In this document: positions 36,875 to 43,940 of the stretch, in pieces
Layout: each line of letters starts with the position of its first letter
Numbering within the stretch: position 1 is the first letter of the stretch
NCBI RefSeq assembly: GCF_030403505.1
Contig: NZ_JAUEMJ010000002.1
Coordinates: 960,786 to 1,024,785 of the forward strand
DNA from: Glycomyces tritici
GTDB taxonomy: Bacteria; Actinomycetota; Actinomycetes; Mycobacteriales; Micromonosporaceae
Direction: 5' to 3'
DNA length: 64,000 nucleotides
Position numbers and translations under genes: made by a program
Notes under the pieces: generated by a model
The model's database searches: none
Told to the model about the DNA's origin: nothing
What the model saw: the letters and a program-made list of their open reading frames with translations, nothing else

Positions 36875-37243
36875 TTAAAGCTTGCGGACGGTGACGGCGG
36901 TGCCGTAGGCGCACACCTCGGTGCCCATGTCGCGGGCGTCGGAGACGTCGAAGCGCATCATCACGACCCCGTTGGCGCCCAAGGACTTCGCCTGGTCGAC
37001 CATGCGGGTGAGCGCCTCCTCGCGGGAGGTCGCGAGGGCTTTGGTGAGGCCCTTGAGCTCGCCGCCGAGCAGGGACTTGAAGCCCGAGCCGACATCGGAG
37101 AAGAAGTTCCGGGACCGCACTGTGAGGCCGAAGACCTCGCCGTGCGTGTCGAGGACCTCGTAGCCCGGCACGCTCTCGGTCGTGACGACCACGAAACCCG
37201 AACTGGTGGGATTGGCCCCGCCGAACTCTCCGACTCTGTCCAT
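36875..37243 (-). CDS. YbjQ/UPF0145-family protein
   Basis: 122 residues. The YbjQ pattern is visible: VTTESVPGYEVLDTHGEVFG, a central Arg-Ser-Arg segment, ALTRMVDQAKSLGANGVVMM, and TEVCAYGTAVTV at the end. The family forms small pentameric-type proteins sometimes called heavy-metal-binding, but function is not established. ATG 37243 is chosen because the family begins near there and because a -10 TAACCT lies 7 nt upstream, suggesting a leaderless message. The in-frame upstream extension to 37567 is non-coding in composition. Confidence 0.87.
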   Translation of the reverse strand: MDRVGEFGGANPTSSGFVVVTTESVPGYEVLDTHGEVFGLTVRSRNFFSDVGSGFKSLLGGELKGLTKALATSREEALTRMVDQAKSLGANGVVMMRFDVSDARDMGTEVCAYGTAVTVRKL

Positions 37244-37615
37244 GTGGACCAGGTTATGGAAAATTCGGGGCCCGCACCTCGATCTCCGGGATGAACTGCC
37301 CGAACGCGGGTAGCACCCGGGTACTACTACGAACGGAGTGGGGAGAAGCGGGAATCGGGATCGCCTCGGCGCGTCCGGCACAAATCGGGCACCGGAAGCC
37401 GCCCCCGAGTCAAGGATGCCCTGCGGGTCCGACACCGGCTTCGGGGACGCCGAAGGCCCCGGCATTCGCCGAGGCCTTGACGCGAGCTTTGTTCGATTAT
37501 CGAGTGCGCGCCGCGTTAGGCCGCCTGGCCGCGAACCGTGCCCGGTCAGCGGGCCGCACTCGTTCACTGCGTCGCGGATCGTGCCCGGTTCCCGGTCCGC
37601 GCAGAATGGGTCCGC
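37244..37615. other. Intergenic stretch, promoter of ybjQ-like gene and 3-prime side of dapD
   Basis: 372 bp without a supported gene. It contains only the TAACCT -10 element of the ybjQ-like gene and short GC-rich inverted repeats. No clear terminator for dapD is seen. Confidence 0.5.
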
Positions 37616-38545
37616 CTACTGGGCGCTGTGCAGCGCCGCGTTCAGCTCGCCCCAGGTGCCCGTGCGGGGGCGCACTTCGAGGACGCCGGTCTGCGTGTTC
37701 GTCCAGAACTGCAGGTTGTCCTTGCCCGAGAGGGTCGCGGCCTTGACGACCGTGCCGTCCGGGGTGGTGACCTTGGAACCGGCGGTCACGTAGCAGCCGG
37801 CGGCCACGACGCAGTTGTCGCCCAAGGAGATCCCGATGCCGGCGTTCGCGCCGAGGAGGCACCGCTCGCCGATCGAGATGACTTCCTTGCCGCCGCCCGA
37901 GAGCGTCCCCATGATCGAGGAGCCGCCGCCGATGTCCGAGCCGTCGCCCACAAGCACGCCCGCGGAGATGCGGCCCTCGACCATCGAGTTCCCGAGCGTC
38001 CCGGCGTTGAAGTTCACGAAGCCCTCGTGCATGACCGTCGTGCCCTCGGCCAGGTGAGCGCCCAGGCGCACCCGCGACGCGTCCGCGATGCGCACGCCCG
38101 TGGGGGTCACGTAGTCGGCCATCGGGGGGAACTTGTCGAGGGACTTCACCTCGAGCGTCTGCCCCTCGCCGCGGAGCTTGAGGCGGGCCGCGTTCACCGC
38201 GTCGGCAGGGACCGGGCCGTGGTTGGTCCAGGCGTTGTTCGGCAGCAGGCCGAAGATGCCGGAGAGGTTGATGGAGTGCGGGATGACGAGCCGGTGCGAG
38301 AGCAGGTGCAGCCGCAGGTACACGTCCGCAGTGTCCAGGGGCTCCTCCGCGAGGGACTTGACGATGACCGACACGCCCTTCGAAGTCGTGCCCGTCGGGT
38401 TCACCCGGTCGAGCTCCGGCGCGGCCACACCCGTGGGCGCCTCGCCCAGTCCGAGGCGGGTGAACCACACGTCGAGGACCGTGCCGTCGGCGTCGACCGT
38501 GGCCACGCCGACACCCCATGCTCCGTCAGTCAGGAAATCACTCAT
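37616..38545 (-). CDS. dapD: 2,3,4,5-Tetrahydropyridine-2,6-dicarboxylate N-succinyltransferase DapD
   Basis: 309 residues, actinobacterial-type DapD. Succinylates tetrahydrodipicolinate in the lysine/meso-diaminopimelate pathway. The C-terminal half is a left-handed beta-helix of hexapeptide repeats ([19 protein letters not shown], then [20 protein letters not shown] and [20 protein letters not shown]). ATG 38545 has -10 TAGGCT exactly 6 nt upstream. It is divergent from dapE, the enzyme that acts two steps later, with a 39-bp gap, so the two promoters overlap and may be balanced together. Confidence 0.96.
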   Translation of the reverse strand: MSDFLTDGAWGVGVATVDADGTVLDVWFTRLGLGEAPTGVAAPELDRVNPTGTTSKGVSVIVKSLAEEPLDTADVYLRLHLLSHRLVIPHSINLSGIFGLLPNNAWTNHGPVPADAVNAARLKLRGEGQTLEVKSLDKFPPMADYVTPTGVRIADASRVRLGAHLAEGTTVMHEGFVNFNAGTLGNSMVEGRISAGVLVGDGSDIGGGSSIMGTLSGGGKEVISIGERCLLGANAGIGISLGDNCVVAAGCYVTAGSKVTTPDGTVVKAATLSGKDNLQFWTNTQTGVLEVRPRTGTWGELNAALHSAQ

Positions 38546-38584
38546 GCGAAAAGCCTATCCACGCGGCGAGTATCGTCTGCGGAT
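38546..38584. promoter_or_regulatory. Compact divergent dapD/dapE promoter
   Basis: 39 bp separate the start codons. Minus strand -10 TAGGCT (38552-38557) serves dapD; plus strand -10 TATCGT (38571-38576) serves dapE, 8 nt before its GTG. Each -35 must lie inside the other gene, so the two promoters face each other. Confidence 0.6.
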
Positions 38585-39655
38585 GTGACAGTTTTGAGTG
38601 AGGCAGTCCTCGCCGACCCGGTCGCGCTGACCAGGGCCCTGTGCGACATCCCGTCCGTGTCCTGGAACGAGGCCGAGATCTGCGACGAGGTCGAGGCGGC
38701 CCTCAAGCGCCTGGGGCACTTGACGACCGAGCGGGTCGGCAACACGCTCATCGCCCGCACCGACCTGGGCCGGGGCAGGCGCGTCATGCTCGCCGGGCAC
38801 CTCGACACGGTGCCGGTGAACGACAACTTCCCCACCCGCCTCGACGGCGACGTGCTGTGGGGCCTCGGCACCTCCGACATGAAGTCCGGCACCGCGCTCG
38901 CGCTCTGGATCGCCGCCACCGTCCCCGAGCCGAAGTTCGACCTGAGCTTCGCGTTCTACGACTGCGAGGAGATCGAGGCCGAGCACAACGGGCTCAACAA
39001 GCTCTCCAAGACCCGCCCCGAACTCCTCGCCGCCGACTTCGCGATCCTCCTCGAACCGACCTACGGGCTCGTCGAGGCCGGCTGCCAGGGCACCATGCGG
39101 GTCCGCGTGACCACCAGCGGGAAGCGGGCGCACTCGGCGCGGTCCTGGAAGGGCGAGAACGCGATCCACAAGATCGCCCCCGTCCTCGAACGGCTCAACG
39201 CCTACGAGGCGCGCGAGGTCGAGGTCGACGGCTGCACGTACCGGGAGGGCCTGAACGCGGTCTTCATCGGCGGCGGCGTGGCAGGGAACGTCATCCCCGA
39301 CGAGGCCTGGGTCGACGTGAACTTCCGCTTCGCGCCCGACCGCGACGAGGCCGCCGCCGAAGCCCATGTGCGCGAGGTCTTCGCCGGCTTCGACGTCCAC
39401 GTCTCCGACACCGCCCCGTCCTGCCGCCCCGGACTGGATCGGCCCGAAGCGGCCGAGTTCGTCGCCGCAGCCGGAGGCGAGTTCCGTGCGAAACTCGGCT
39501 GGACCGATGTGGCGCGCTTCGCGACTCTGGGTATCCCGGCAGTGAACTTCGGACCGGGCGACCCGAACCTCGCCCACAAGCAGGACGAACGCGTCGAGAT
39601 CCCGCGCATCCGCGCCTGCGCGGACGCACTGCGAGCCTATGTGGAGGAACAATGA
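38585..39655 (+). CDS. dapE: Succinyl-diaminopimelate desuccinylase DapE
   Basis: 356 residues, M20 zinc peptidase family. Removes succinate from N-succinyl-LL-diaminopimelate. Metal ligands and catalytic residues are visible: [37 protein letters not shown] with the catalytic Glu-Glu, and the C-terminal [11 protein letters not shown]. The dimerisation lid domain lies at about 175-290. Start GTG 38585, probably leaderless. The ATG of the following LOG gene overlaps the stop (ATGA). The dapD-dapE-LOG-folP2 order matches the M. tuberculosis Rv1201c-Rv1207 region. Confidence 0.95.
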   Translation: MTVLSEAVLADPVALTRALCDIPSVSWNEAEICDEVEAALKRLGHLTTERVGNTLIARTDLGRGRRVMLAGHLDTVPVNDNFPTRLDGDVLWGLGTSDMKSGTALALWIAATVPEPKFDLSFAFYDCEEIEAEHNGLNKLSKTRPELLAADFAILLEPTYGLVEAGCQGTMRVRVTTSGKRAHSARSWKGENAIHKIAPVLERLNAYEAREVEVDGCTYREGLNAVFIGGGVAGNVIPDEAWVDVNFRFAPDRDEAAAEAHVREVFAGFDVHVSDTAPSCRPGLDRPEAAEFVAAAGGEFRAKLGWTDVARFATLGIPAVNFGPGDPNLAHKQDERVEIPRIRACADALRAYVEEQ

Positions 39656-40341
39656 GCCTGAAGCGCCGCGTCACCGCGGACGAGCACCTGCTCGACACCG
39701 CGCACAGCGAGGAGTGGAAGCAGAAGGCCGCGTGGCGGGTCATGAAGATCCAGGCCGAGTTCGTGGAGGGCTTCGACACGCTCGAAGCCGCCGAGCTCGG
39801 CGACGCCATCGGCGTCTACGGCTCGGCGCGCACCAACGTCGACGGCGACGAGTACAAGCTCGGCATCGAGCTCGGCCGCAAGCTCGGCGAGGCCGGGTTC
39901 TCGGTCATCACCGGCGGCGGCCCCGGCGCCATGGAGGCCGCCAACCGGGGCGCGGCCGACGCCGGTGTCAAGTCCGTGGGCCTGGGCATCGAGCTCCCGT
40001 TCGAGCAGGGCATCAACCCGTACGTGGACATCCAGCTGGACTTCCACTACTTCTTCGTCCGCAAGGTCATGTTCCTCAAGTACTCGTGCGGGTTCTGCGC
40101 CCTCCCCGGCGGCTACGGGACCATGGACGAGCTCTTCGAGTCCCTGACCCTCGTGCAGACCGAGAAGGTCGGCAAGTTCCCGATCGCGCTCATCGGCACC
40201 GACTTCTGGGGCGGCCTGGTCGACTGGCTGCGCGACGTGATGGTCCGCGAGGGCAAGATCGGCCCTGACGACGTGAACCTGCTGCTCGTCACCGACGATC
40301 TCGACGAGGCCGTGGAACACATGAAGAGCGGCCGCAAATAA
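39652..40341 (+). CDS. LOG-family (TIGR00730) nucleotide phosphoribohydrolase
   Basis: 229 residues. The lysine-decarboxylase-like fold of the LOG family is shown by [26 protein letters not shown] and the active-site motif [12 protein letters not shown]. Characterised members split nucleoside 5-prime-monophosphates into base and ribose 5-phosphate (cytokinin activation in plants and some actinobacteria). Overlaps dapE by 4 nt with a GGAGGAAC ribosome site, so it is co-translated with it. The link to lysine synthesis is conserved order only; no direct role in the pathway is known. Confidence 0.9.
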   Translation: MSLKRRVTADEHLLDTAHSEEWKQKAAWRVMKIQAEFVEGFDTLEAAELGDAIGVYGSARTNVDGDEYKLGIELGRKLGEAGFSVITGGGPGAMEAANRGAADAGVKSVGLGIELPFEQGINPYVDIQLDFHYFFVRKVMFLKYSCGFCALPGGYGTMDELFESLTLVQTEKVGKFPIALIGTDFWGGLVDWLRDVMVREGKIGPDDVNLLLVTDDLDEAVEHMKSGRK

Positions 40342-40358
40342 AACGCGAGAGCTTAGAC

Positions 40359-40536
40359 GGCGTACGGCGTACGGCGTACGGCGTACGGCGAATAACCGTA
40401 CAGCGCACGAGATGCAACCGCCGTATGGCGCACTTTGTACCAAGTACGACGTACAAGGTATTACGTACGGCATACGACGTACGAGACATAGTCATACAAT
40501 GTACGAAATAAGGCCGCCGTACGCTGTACGGCGGCC
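40359..40536. repeat. GTAC-rich simple repeat tract
   Basis: Begins with about four and a half perfect copies of GGCGTAC (40359-40390) and continues as degenerate GTACG/CGTAC words to 40536, where it ends in the terminator. The palindromic GTAC occurs more than ten times. No coding content. It lies between the convergent LOG and folP2 genes. Confidence 0.8.
40512..40536. terminator. Terminator hairpin between LOG and folP2 genes
   Basis: GGCCGCCGTAC (40512-40522), GCT loop, GTACGGCGGCC (40526-40536). Perfect 11-bp stem followed by GTTT on the plus strand and by TTATTT on the minus strand. Confidence 0.85.
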
Positions 40537-40545
40537 GTTTCGTGC

Positions 40546-41409
40546 TCAGAGGCTGCGGTGCGGCGCCTTCGGGGGCTTGTCGCCCTTGATCGCGGCGATC
40601 ATGTCGAGCACCTCGCGGGTCGCGGCGACATCGTGGGCGCGGAAGACGCGCGCGCCGTTCCACGCCGAGATCGCGGTCGCGGCGAGTGTGCCGTTGAGGC
40701 GGCGGTCGACCGGCAGGTCGAGCGTCTCGCCCACGAAGTCCTTGCGGGACAAGGCGACCAGCACCGGCCAGCCGGTCCCGGCGAGCTCGTCGAGGCGGCG
40801 GGTGAGGTCGAGTGAGTGGTACGTGGTCTTGCCGAAGTCGTGCGTCGGGTCGATGAGGATGCCGTCGGCGCGCACGCCTGCCGCGACCGCCGCCTCAGCG
40901 CGCTCCACGAGTTCGGTGCGGACCTCCGCCACGACGTCCTCGTAGACCGCCTTCGCCGCCACAGTGCGCGGCTCCAGGCCCCCGGTGTGGGAGACGACGA
41001 ACCCCGCGCCGGTGTCCGCGGCGACCTCGATCACCGTCGGGTCCCAGCCCGCCCACGTGTCGTTGATCAGCTCGGCCCCGGCCGCCACCGCCTCACGCGC
41101 CACTTCGCCGCGCCACGTGTCCACCGAGATCACCAGGTCAGGGTGCTTGTCGTGCACTGCGGCGATGAACGGCACCACGCGGTCGATCTCTTCCGCGACG
41201 GAGACTTCCGGGCCGTCGCCGGCCTTCACCCCGCCGATGTCGACGATGTCCGCGCCGTGCGCCACCGCGTTGTCGACCGCGGCCACGGCCGCCTCGAATG
41301 CGAAAGTCGCCCCCGAGTCGTAGAAGGAGTCGGGCGTGCGGTTGACGATCGCCATCACCGCGTAGTCGCCCTCATCGAACACCCGTCGGCCCAGTTTCAA
41401 CGCTCGCAT
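40546..41409 (-). CDS. folP2: FolP2-like dihydropteroate synthase homologue
   Basis: 287 residues, TIM-barrel pterin-binding domain (MAIVNRTPDSFYDSGATF, HGADIVDIGGVKAG, ELINDTWAG, VALSRKDFVG). The sequence matches the FolP2 type instead of the FolP1 type. M. tuberculosis FolP2 lacks dihydropteroate synthase activity, so the real role is open. Its place beside dapD-dapE-LOG agrees with Rv1207. The start is uncertain: ATG 41409 is given, but a -10-like TAGACG ends one base upstream, so TTG at 41400 as a leaderless start is possible. Divergent from the M18 aminopeptidase. Confidence 0.87.
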   Translation of the reverse strand: MRALKLGRRVFDEGDYAVMAIVNRTPDSFYDSGATFAFEAAVAAVDNAVAHGADIVDIGGVKAGDGPEVSVAEEIDRVVPFIAAVHDKHPDLVISVDTWRGEVAREAVAAGAELINDTWAGWDPTVIEVAADTGAGFVVSHTGGLEPRTVAAKAVYEDVVAEVRTELVERAEAAVAAGVRADGILIDPTHDFGKTTYHSLDLTRRLDELAGTGWPVLVALSRKDFVGETLDLPVDRRLNGTLAATAISAWNGARVFRAHDVAATREVLDMIAAIKGDKPPKAPHRSL

Positions 41410-41459
41410 CCGTCTATGCTGACAGCCGCCACGGCCACCCGCCACTAGAAGGAGCACCG

Positions 41460-42746
41460 ATGCCTCGCTTCGACCGGTCGCACACCGACGACCTCGCCGC
41501 GTTCATCAAAGCCAGCCCGACCCCTCACCACGCGTGCGCCGAGGCCGGCCGCCGGCTCGAAGCCGCCGGGTTCCAGCGGCTCGACGAGGCCGCGGCCTGG
41601 CCGGAGGAATGGCCGCTGACCGAGACGAAGAGCAGCGGCTACTACACGGTCCGGGACGGCTCGATCATCGCCTGGCGGGTCGACGGCAGGGACTTCGACG
41701 GGTTCCGCATCTTCGGTGCGCACACCGACACCCCCACGTTCAAGGTCAAGCCCCGGCCCGACACCGGCGCCGCGGGCTGGAAGCAGATCGCCGTCGAGGT
41801 CTACGGCGGCGTGCCGCACCAGACCTGGCTCGACCGGGACCTCTCCGTCGCCGGGCGGCTCGTCATGCGCGACGGCTCCGAGGTGCTCGTGCACGTCGAC
41901 CGGCCGCTCCTGCGCATCCCCCGCCTGGCGATCCACCTCGACCGCGGCGCGAACGAGGGCCAGAAGCTCAACGCCCAATCGCAGCTCACCCCGATCTGGG
42001 GGCTCGGCGAGCCGCGCGACGGGGAGTTCCTGGAGTTCATCGCGGCGGAAGCCGGAGTCGACGCCGCCGACGTGTTCGGCCACGACCTGTTCGCCGTCGC
42101 CCTCGACGAACCCGCCTACCTCGGCAAGGACGAGGAGCTGTTCGCGGCCTGGCGACTCGACAACCTCACCAGCACCCACGCCGGCATCGCCGCGATCATC
42201 GCTGCAGATGAGACCGACGACGTCCCCGTGCTCGCCTCGTTCAACTACGAGGAGGTCGGCTCGATGACTTACTCCGGCGCGCAGAGCCCGTTCCTGGAGT
42301 CGGTGCTGCGACGCATCATCGGCGGCGTCGACGACCGCTACGAGCGGTACGCGCAGGTGATCGCCGCCAGCGCCATGATGTCCTCCGACACCGGCAACGC
42401 GATCCACCCGAACTACCCCGAGAAGCACGAGCCGGGCCACCGCCCGATCCCCGGCAAGGGCCCGATGATCAAGGTGAGCGCGAACCAGCGCTATGCGAGC
42501 GGCGCGGAGGAGCAGGCGCTGTTCCGGCGCTCGGCCGAGGCCGCGGGCATCCCGTGGCAGACCTATGTGAACCGCAACGACATCCCGGGCGGGACGACGA
42601 TCGGCCCGATCTCGGGCACGCAGCTGGGAATGCTCACTGTGGACGTCGGCCTGCCGATCCTCTCGATGCATTCCGCGCGCGAACTGTGCGGCGCCGAGGA
42701 CCCGGGTCTGCTCGCGGACCTGGCGCTCGGCCTGTTCACTCACTAA
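41460..42746 (+). CDS. M18-family aminopeptidase
   Basis: 428 residues. Zinc aminopeptidase that removes N-terminal, often acidic, residues in the cytosol. Metal-site motifs are visible: FGAHTDTPTFKVKP, WRLDNLTSTHAG, NYEEVGSMTYSGAQSPFLE, and the C-terminal SMHSARELCG. AAGGAG precedes ATG 41460. It is divergent from folP2 by 50 bp, and the azoreductase paralogue starts 9 nt after its stop, so those two form an operon. This gene is not part of the folP2 neighbourhood in mycobacteria. Confidence 0.93.
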   Translation: MPRFDRSHTDDLAAFIKASPTPHHACAEAGRRLEAAGFQRLDEAAAWPEEWPLTETKSSGYYTVRDGSIIAWRVDGRDFDGFRIFGAHTDTPTFKVKPRPDTGAAGWKQIAVEVYGGVPHQTWLDRDLSVAGRLVMRDGSEVLVHVDRPLLRIPRLAIHLDRGANEGQKLNAQSQLTPIWGLGEPRDGEFLEFIAAEAGVDAADVFGHDLFAVALDEPAYLGKDEELFAAWRLDNLTSTHAGIAAIIAADETDDVPVLASFNYEEVGSMTYSGAQSPFLESVLRRIIGGVDDRYERYAQVIAASAMMSSDTGNAIHPNYPEKHEPGHRPIPGKGPMIKVSANQRYASGAEEQALFRRSAEAAGIPWQTYVNRNDIPGGTTIGPISGTQLGMLTVDVGLPILSMHSARELCGAEDPGLLADLALGLFTH

Positions 42747-42755
42747 GGGGCGCAG

Positions 42756-43391
42756 ATGCCGACGCTGTTGCGGCTCGATGCCTCGGCGGCCGCGGCGGAT
42801 TCGACGTCGCGGTCGCTGACGGCGGCGTTCGCCGCCGCGTTCGCGGCCTCGCCGGGCAACGCGGTCGTGAACCGGGATCTGCACGCCGATCCGGTGCCGC
42901 ACCTGCCCCATCCGCAGTTGCACTGGGCCGCGCCGCTGCGCAACGGGAGCGCGCCTGATCCGGCCAACGAGGCGCGGCAGGAGGCGCTCATCGTGGAGCT
43001 TCTGGCTGCGGACGTGCTGGTGATCGGGTATCCGCTGTACAACTATTCGCTGCCGTCGAGCCTCAAGGCCTGGATTGATCACGTGCATGTGCCGGGGCGG
43101 ACCGCGGCGGCGGCGGGGTCCGGTTCGCCGCTCGCGGGACGGCCTGCGGTGCTGGTGGTGACGCGGGGCGGCGACTACGGGCCGGGGGCGCTGAACGAGG
43201 GCCGCGACCTGGCGACGCCGGTGCTCGAGCTGGTCTTGGGTGAGGAGATGGGCATGGACGTGTCGGTCGTGGCCTGCCAGTGGACGCTCGCCGGGAACGG
43301 TTCGGACCGCGAGGCGCGGCTCCGCCGGGGCGAGCGAGAGCGGGCTGCTGCTCTTGAGGCGGTGCGGGTGCTCGGGTCGCGTCTGAACTGA
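42756..43391 (+). CDS. FMN-dependent NAD(P)H oxidoreductase (azoreductase paralogue)
   Basis: 211 residues, flavodoxin-like fold. LLRLDASAAAADSTSRSLT is the FMN phosphate loop and YPLYNYSLPSSLKAWIDHV the family active-site segment. Clearly related to the enzyme at 7120-7761 but diverged. The last 20 or so codons (GERERAAALEAVRVLGSR) are the first copy of a roughly 90-bp tandem repeat that runs on past the stop for three further copies. Follows the M18 aminopeptidase by 9 nt. The substrate is not known. Confidence 0.85.
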   Translation: MPTLLRLDASAAAADSTSRSLTAAFAAAFAASPGNAVVNRDLHADPVPHLPHPQLHWAAPLRNGSAPDPANEARQEALIVELLAADVLVIGYPLYNYSLPSSLKAWIDHVHVPGRTAAAAGSGSPLAGRPAVLVVTRGGDYGPGALNEGRDLATPVLELVLGEEMGMDVSVVACQWTLAGNGSDREARLRRGERERAAALEAVRVLGSRLN

Positions 43392-43700
43392 CGCGTTCGG
43401 GCCCCCGGAGGGTTTCGGGGCGAGCGCGAGCGGGGCTGCCGCTCTCTACGCGGTGCAGGTGCTCGGGTCGTGCCTGGGCTGACGCGTTCGGACCCCCGGA
43501 GGGTTTCGGGGCGAGCGCGAGCGGGCTGCCGCTCTCTACGCGGTGCGGGCGATCGGGTCGCGTCTGGGGCTGAGACGTACTGGCCCGGTGGGCTTCATTG
43601 GATGAACGCGAACGGGCTGCCGCTCTCGACGCGGTGCGCGAGCTCAGGTCGTACCCGGGTCGACGCTTGCGGGCCGGGAGGGTTTCGTGGGGTTATTGCA
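43328..43700 (+). repeat. Four-copy 90/91-bp tandem repeat made from a gene 3-prime end
   Basis: The word GCGAG-CG-GAGCGGGCTGC...CTCT recurs with its CGAG at 43331, 43421 and 43512, and in altered form near 43605, giving periods of 90, 91 and 91. The first copy is the C-terminal coding part of the reductase gene. The later copies lie after the stop, share the GGAGGGTTTCG-GGG spacer and have decayed increasingly. No gene is supported in the later copies. Confidence 0.8.
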
Positions 43701-43937
43701 CGTTGGGGTGCAGGGCTTTCGCGTCGTGCGCCGGGGCCCCGTCCCGGTATGGTGGTCTCGTCGACATACCCGGCCTCGAGCCGTTGCACGAGCACCTTCG
43801 GCGACGCCTGCGAGCCTTGGTTGAGCACCCTCGGCGAAGCCTGCGAGCCGTGAATGAGCACCCTCGGCGAAGCTTGCGAGCCGTAAATGAGCACCCTCGG
43901 CGAAGCTTGCGAGCCGTAATTGAGCAAGGAGGCGGCT
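43392..43937 (+). other. Intergenic region built almost wholly of tandem repeats
   Basis: 546 bp between the reductase and the FtsK-like gene. It holds three decayed copies of the 90-bp repeat (to about 43700), a linker of about 90 bp, and the four-copy 33-bp micro-ORF array (43790-43921). A possible -10 (GGTATGGT, around 43746-43753) lies in the linker. Confidence 0.65.
43790..43921 (+). repeat. Four tandem 33-bp units encoding chained micro-ORFs
   Basis: Units at 43790-43822, 43823-43855, 43856-43888 and 43889-43921, increasingly alike towards the 3-prime end. In the phase of the FtsK-like gene, the third and fourth units each read ATG AGC ACC CTC GGC GAA followed by GCT TGC GAG CCG TAA, i.e. 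M-S-T-L-G-E-A-C-E-P-stop. The second begins with TTG and ends with TGA. Stop and next start abut (TGAATG, TAAATG, TAATTG). The last TTG (43920) is in frame with the downstream gene. Confidence 0.85.
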
Positions 43938-43940
43938 TTG
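43926..43940 (+). promoter_or_regulatory. Ribosome binding site deciding the FtsK-like start
   Basis: AAGGAGG at 43926-43932 stands 5 nt before TTG 43938. This favours 43938 over the in-frame TTG 43920, which directly follows the last micro-ORF stop and could still be used by reinitiation. Confidence 0.65.

Noticed and set aside
39637..40473. Minus-strand frame reaching into the GTAC-rich tract
   Set aside because: It is antisense to the LOG gene, and its N-terminal part is only translated GTAC repeat (repeated Tyr-Ala-Val-Arg words).
43790..43921. CRISPR array
   Set aside because: The four 33-bp units follow each other without spacers and no cas gene is present. It is a plain tandem repeat with coding phase.
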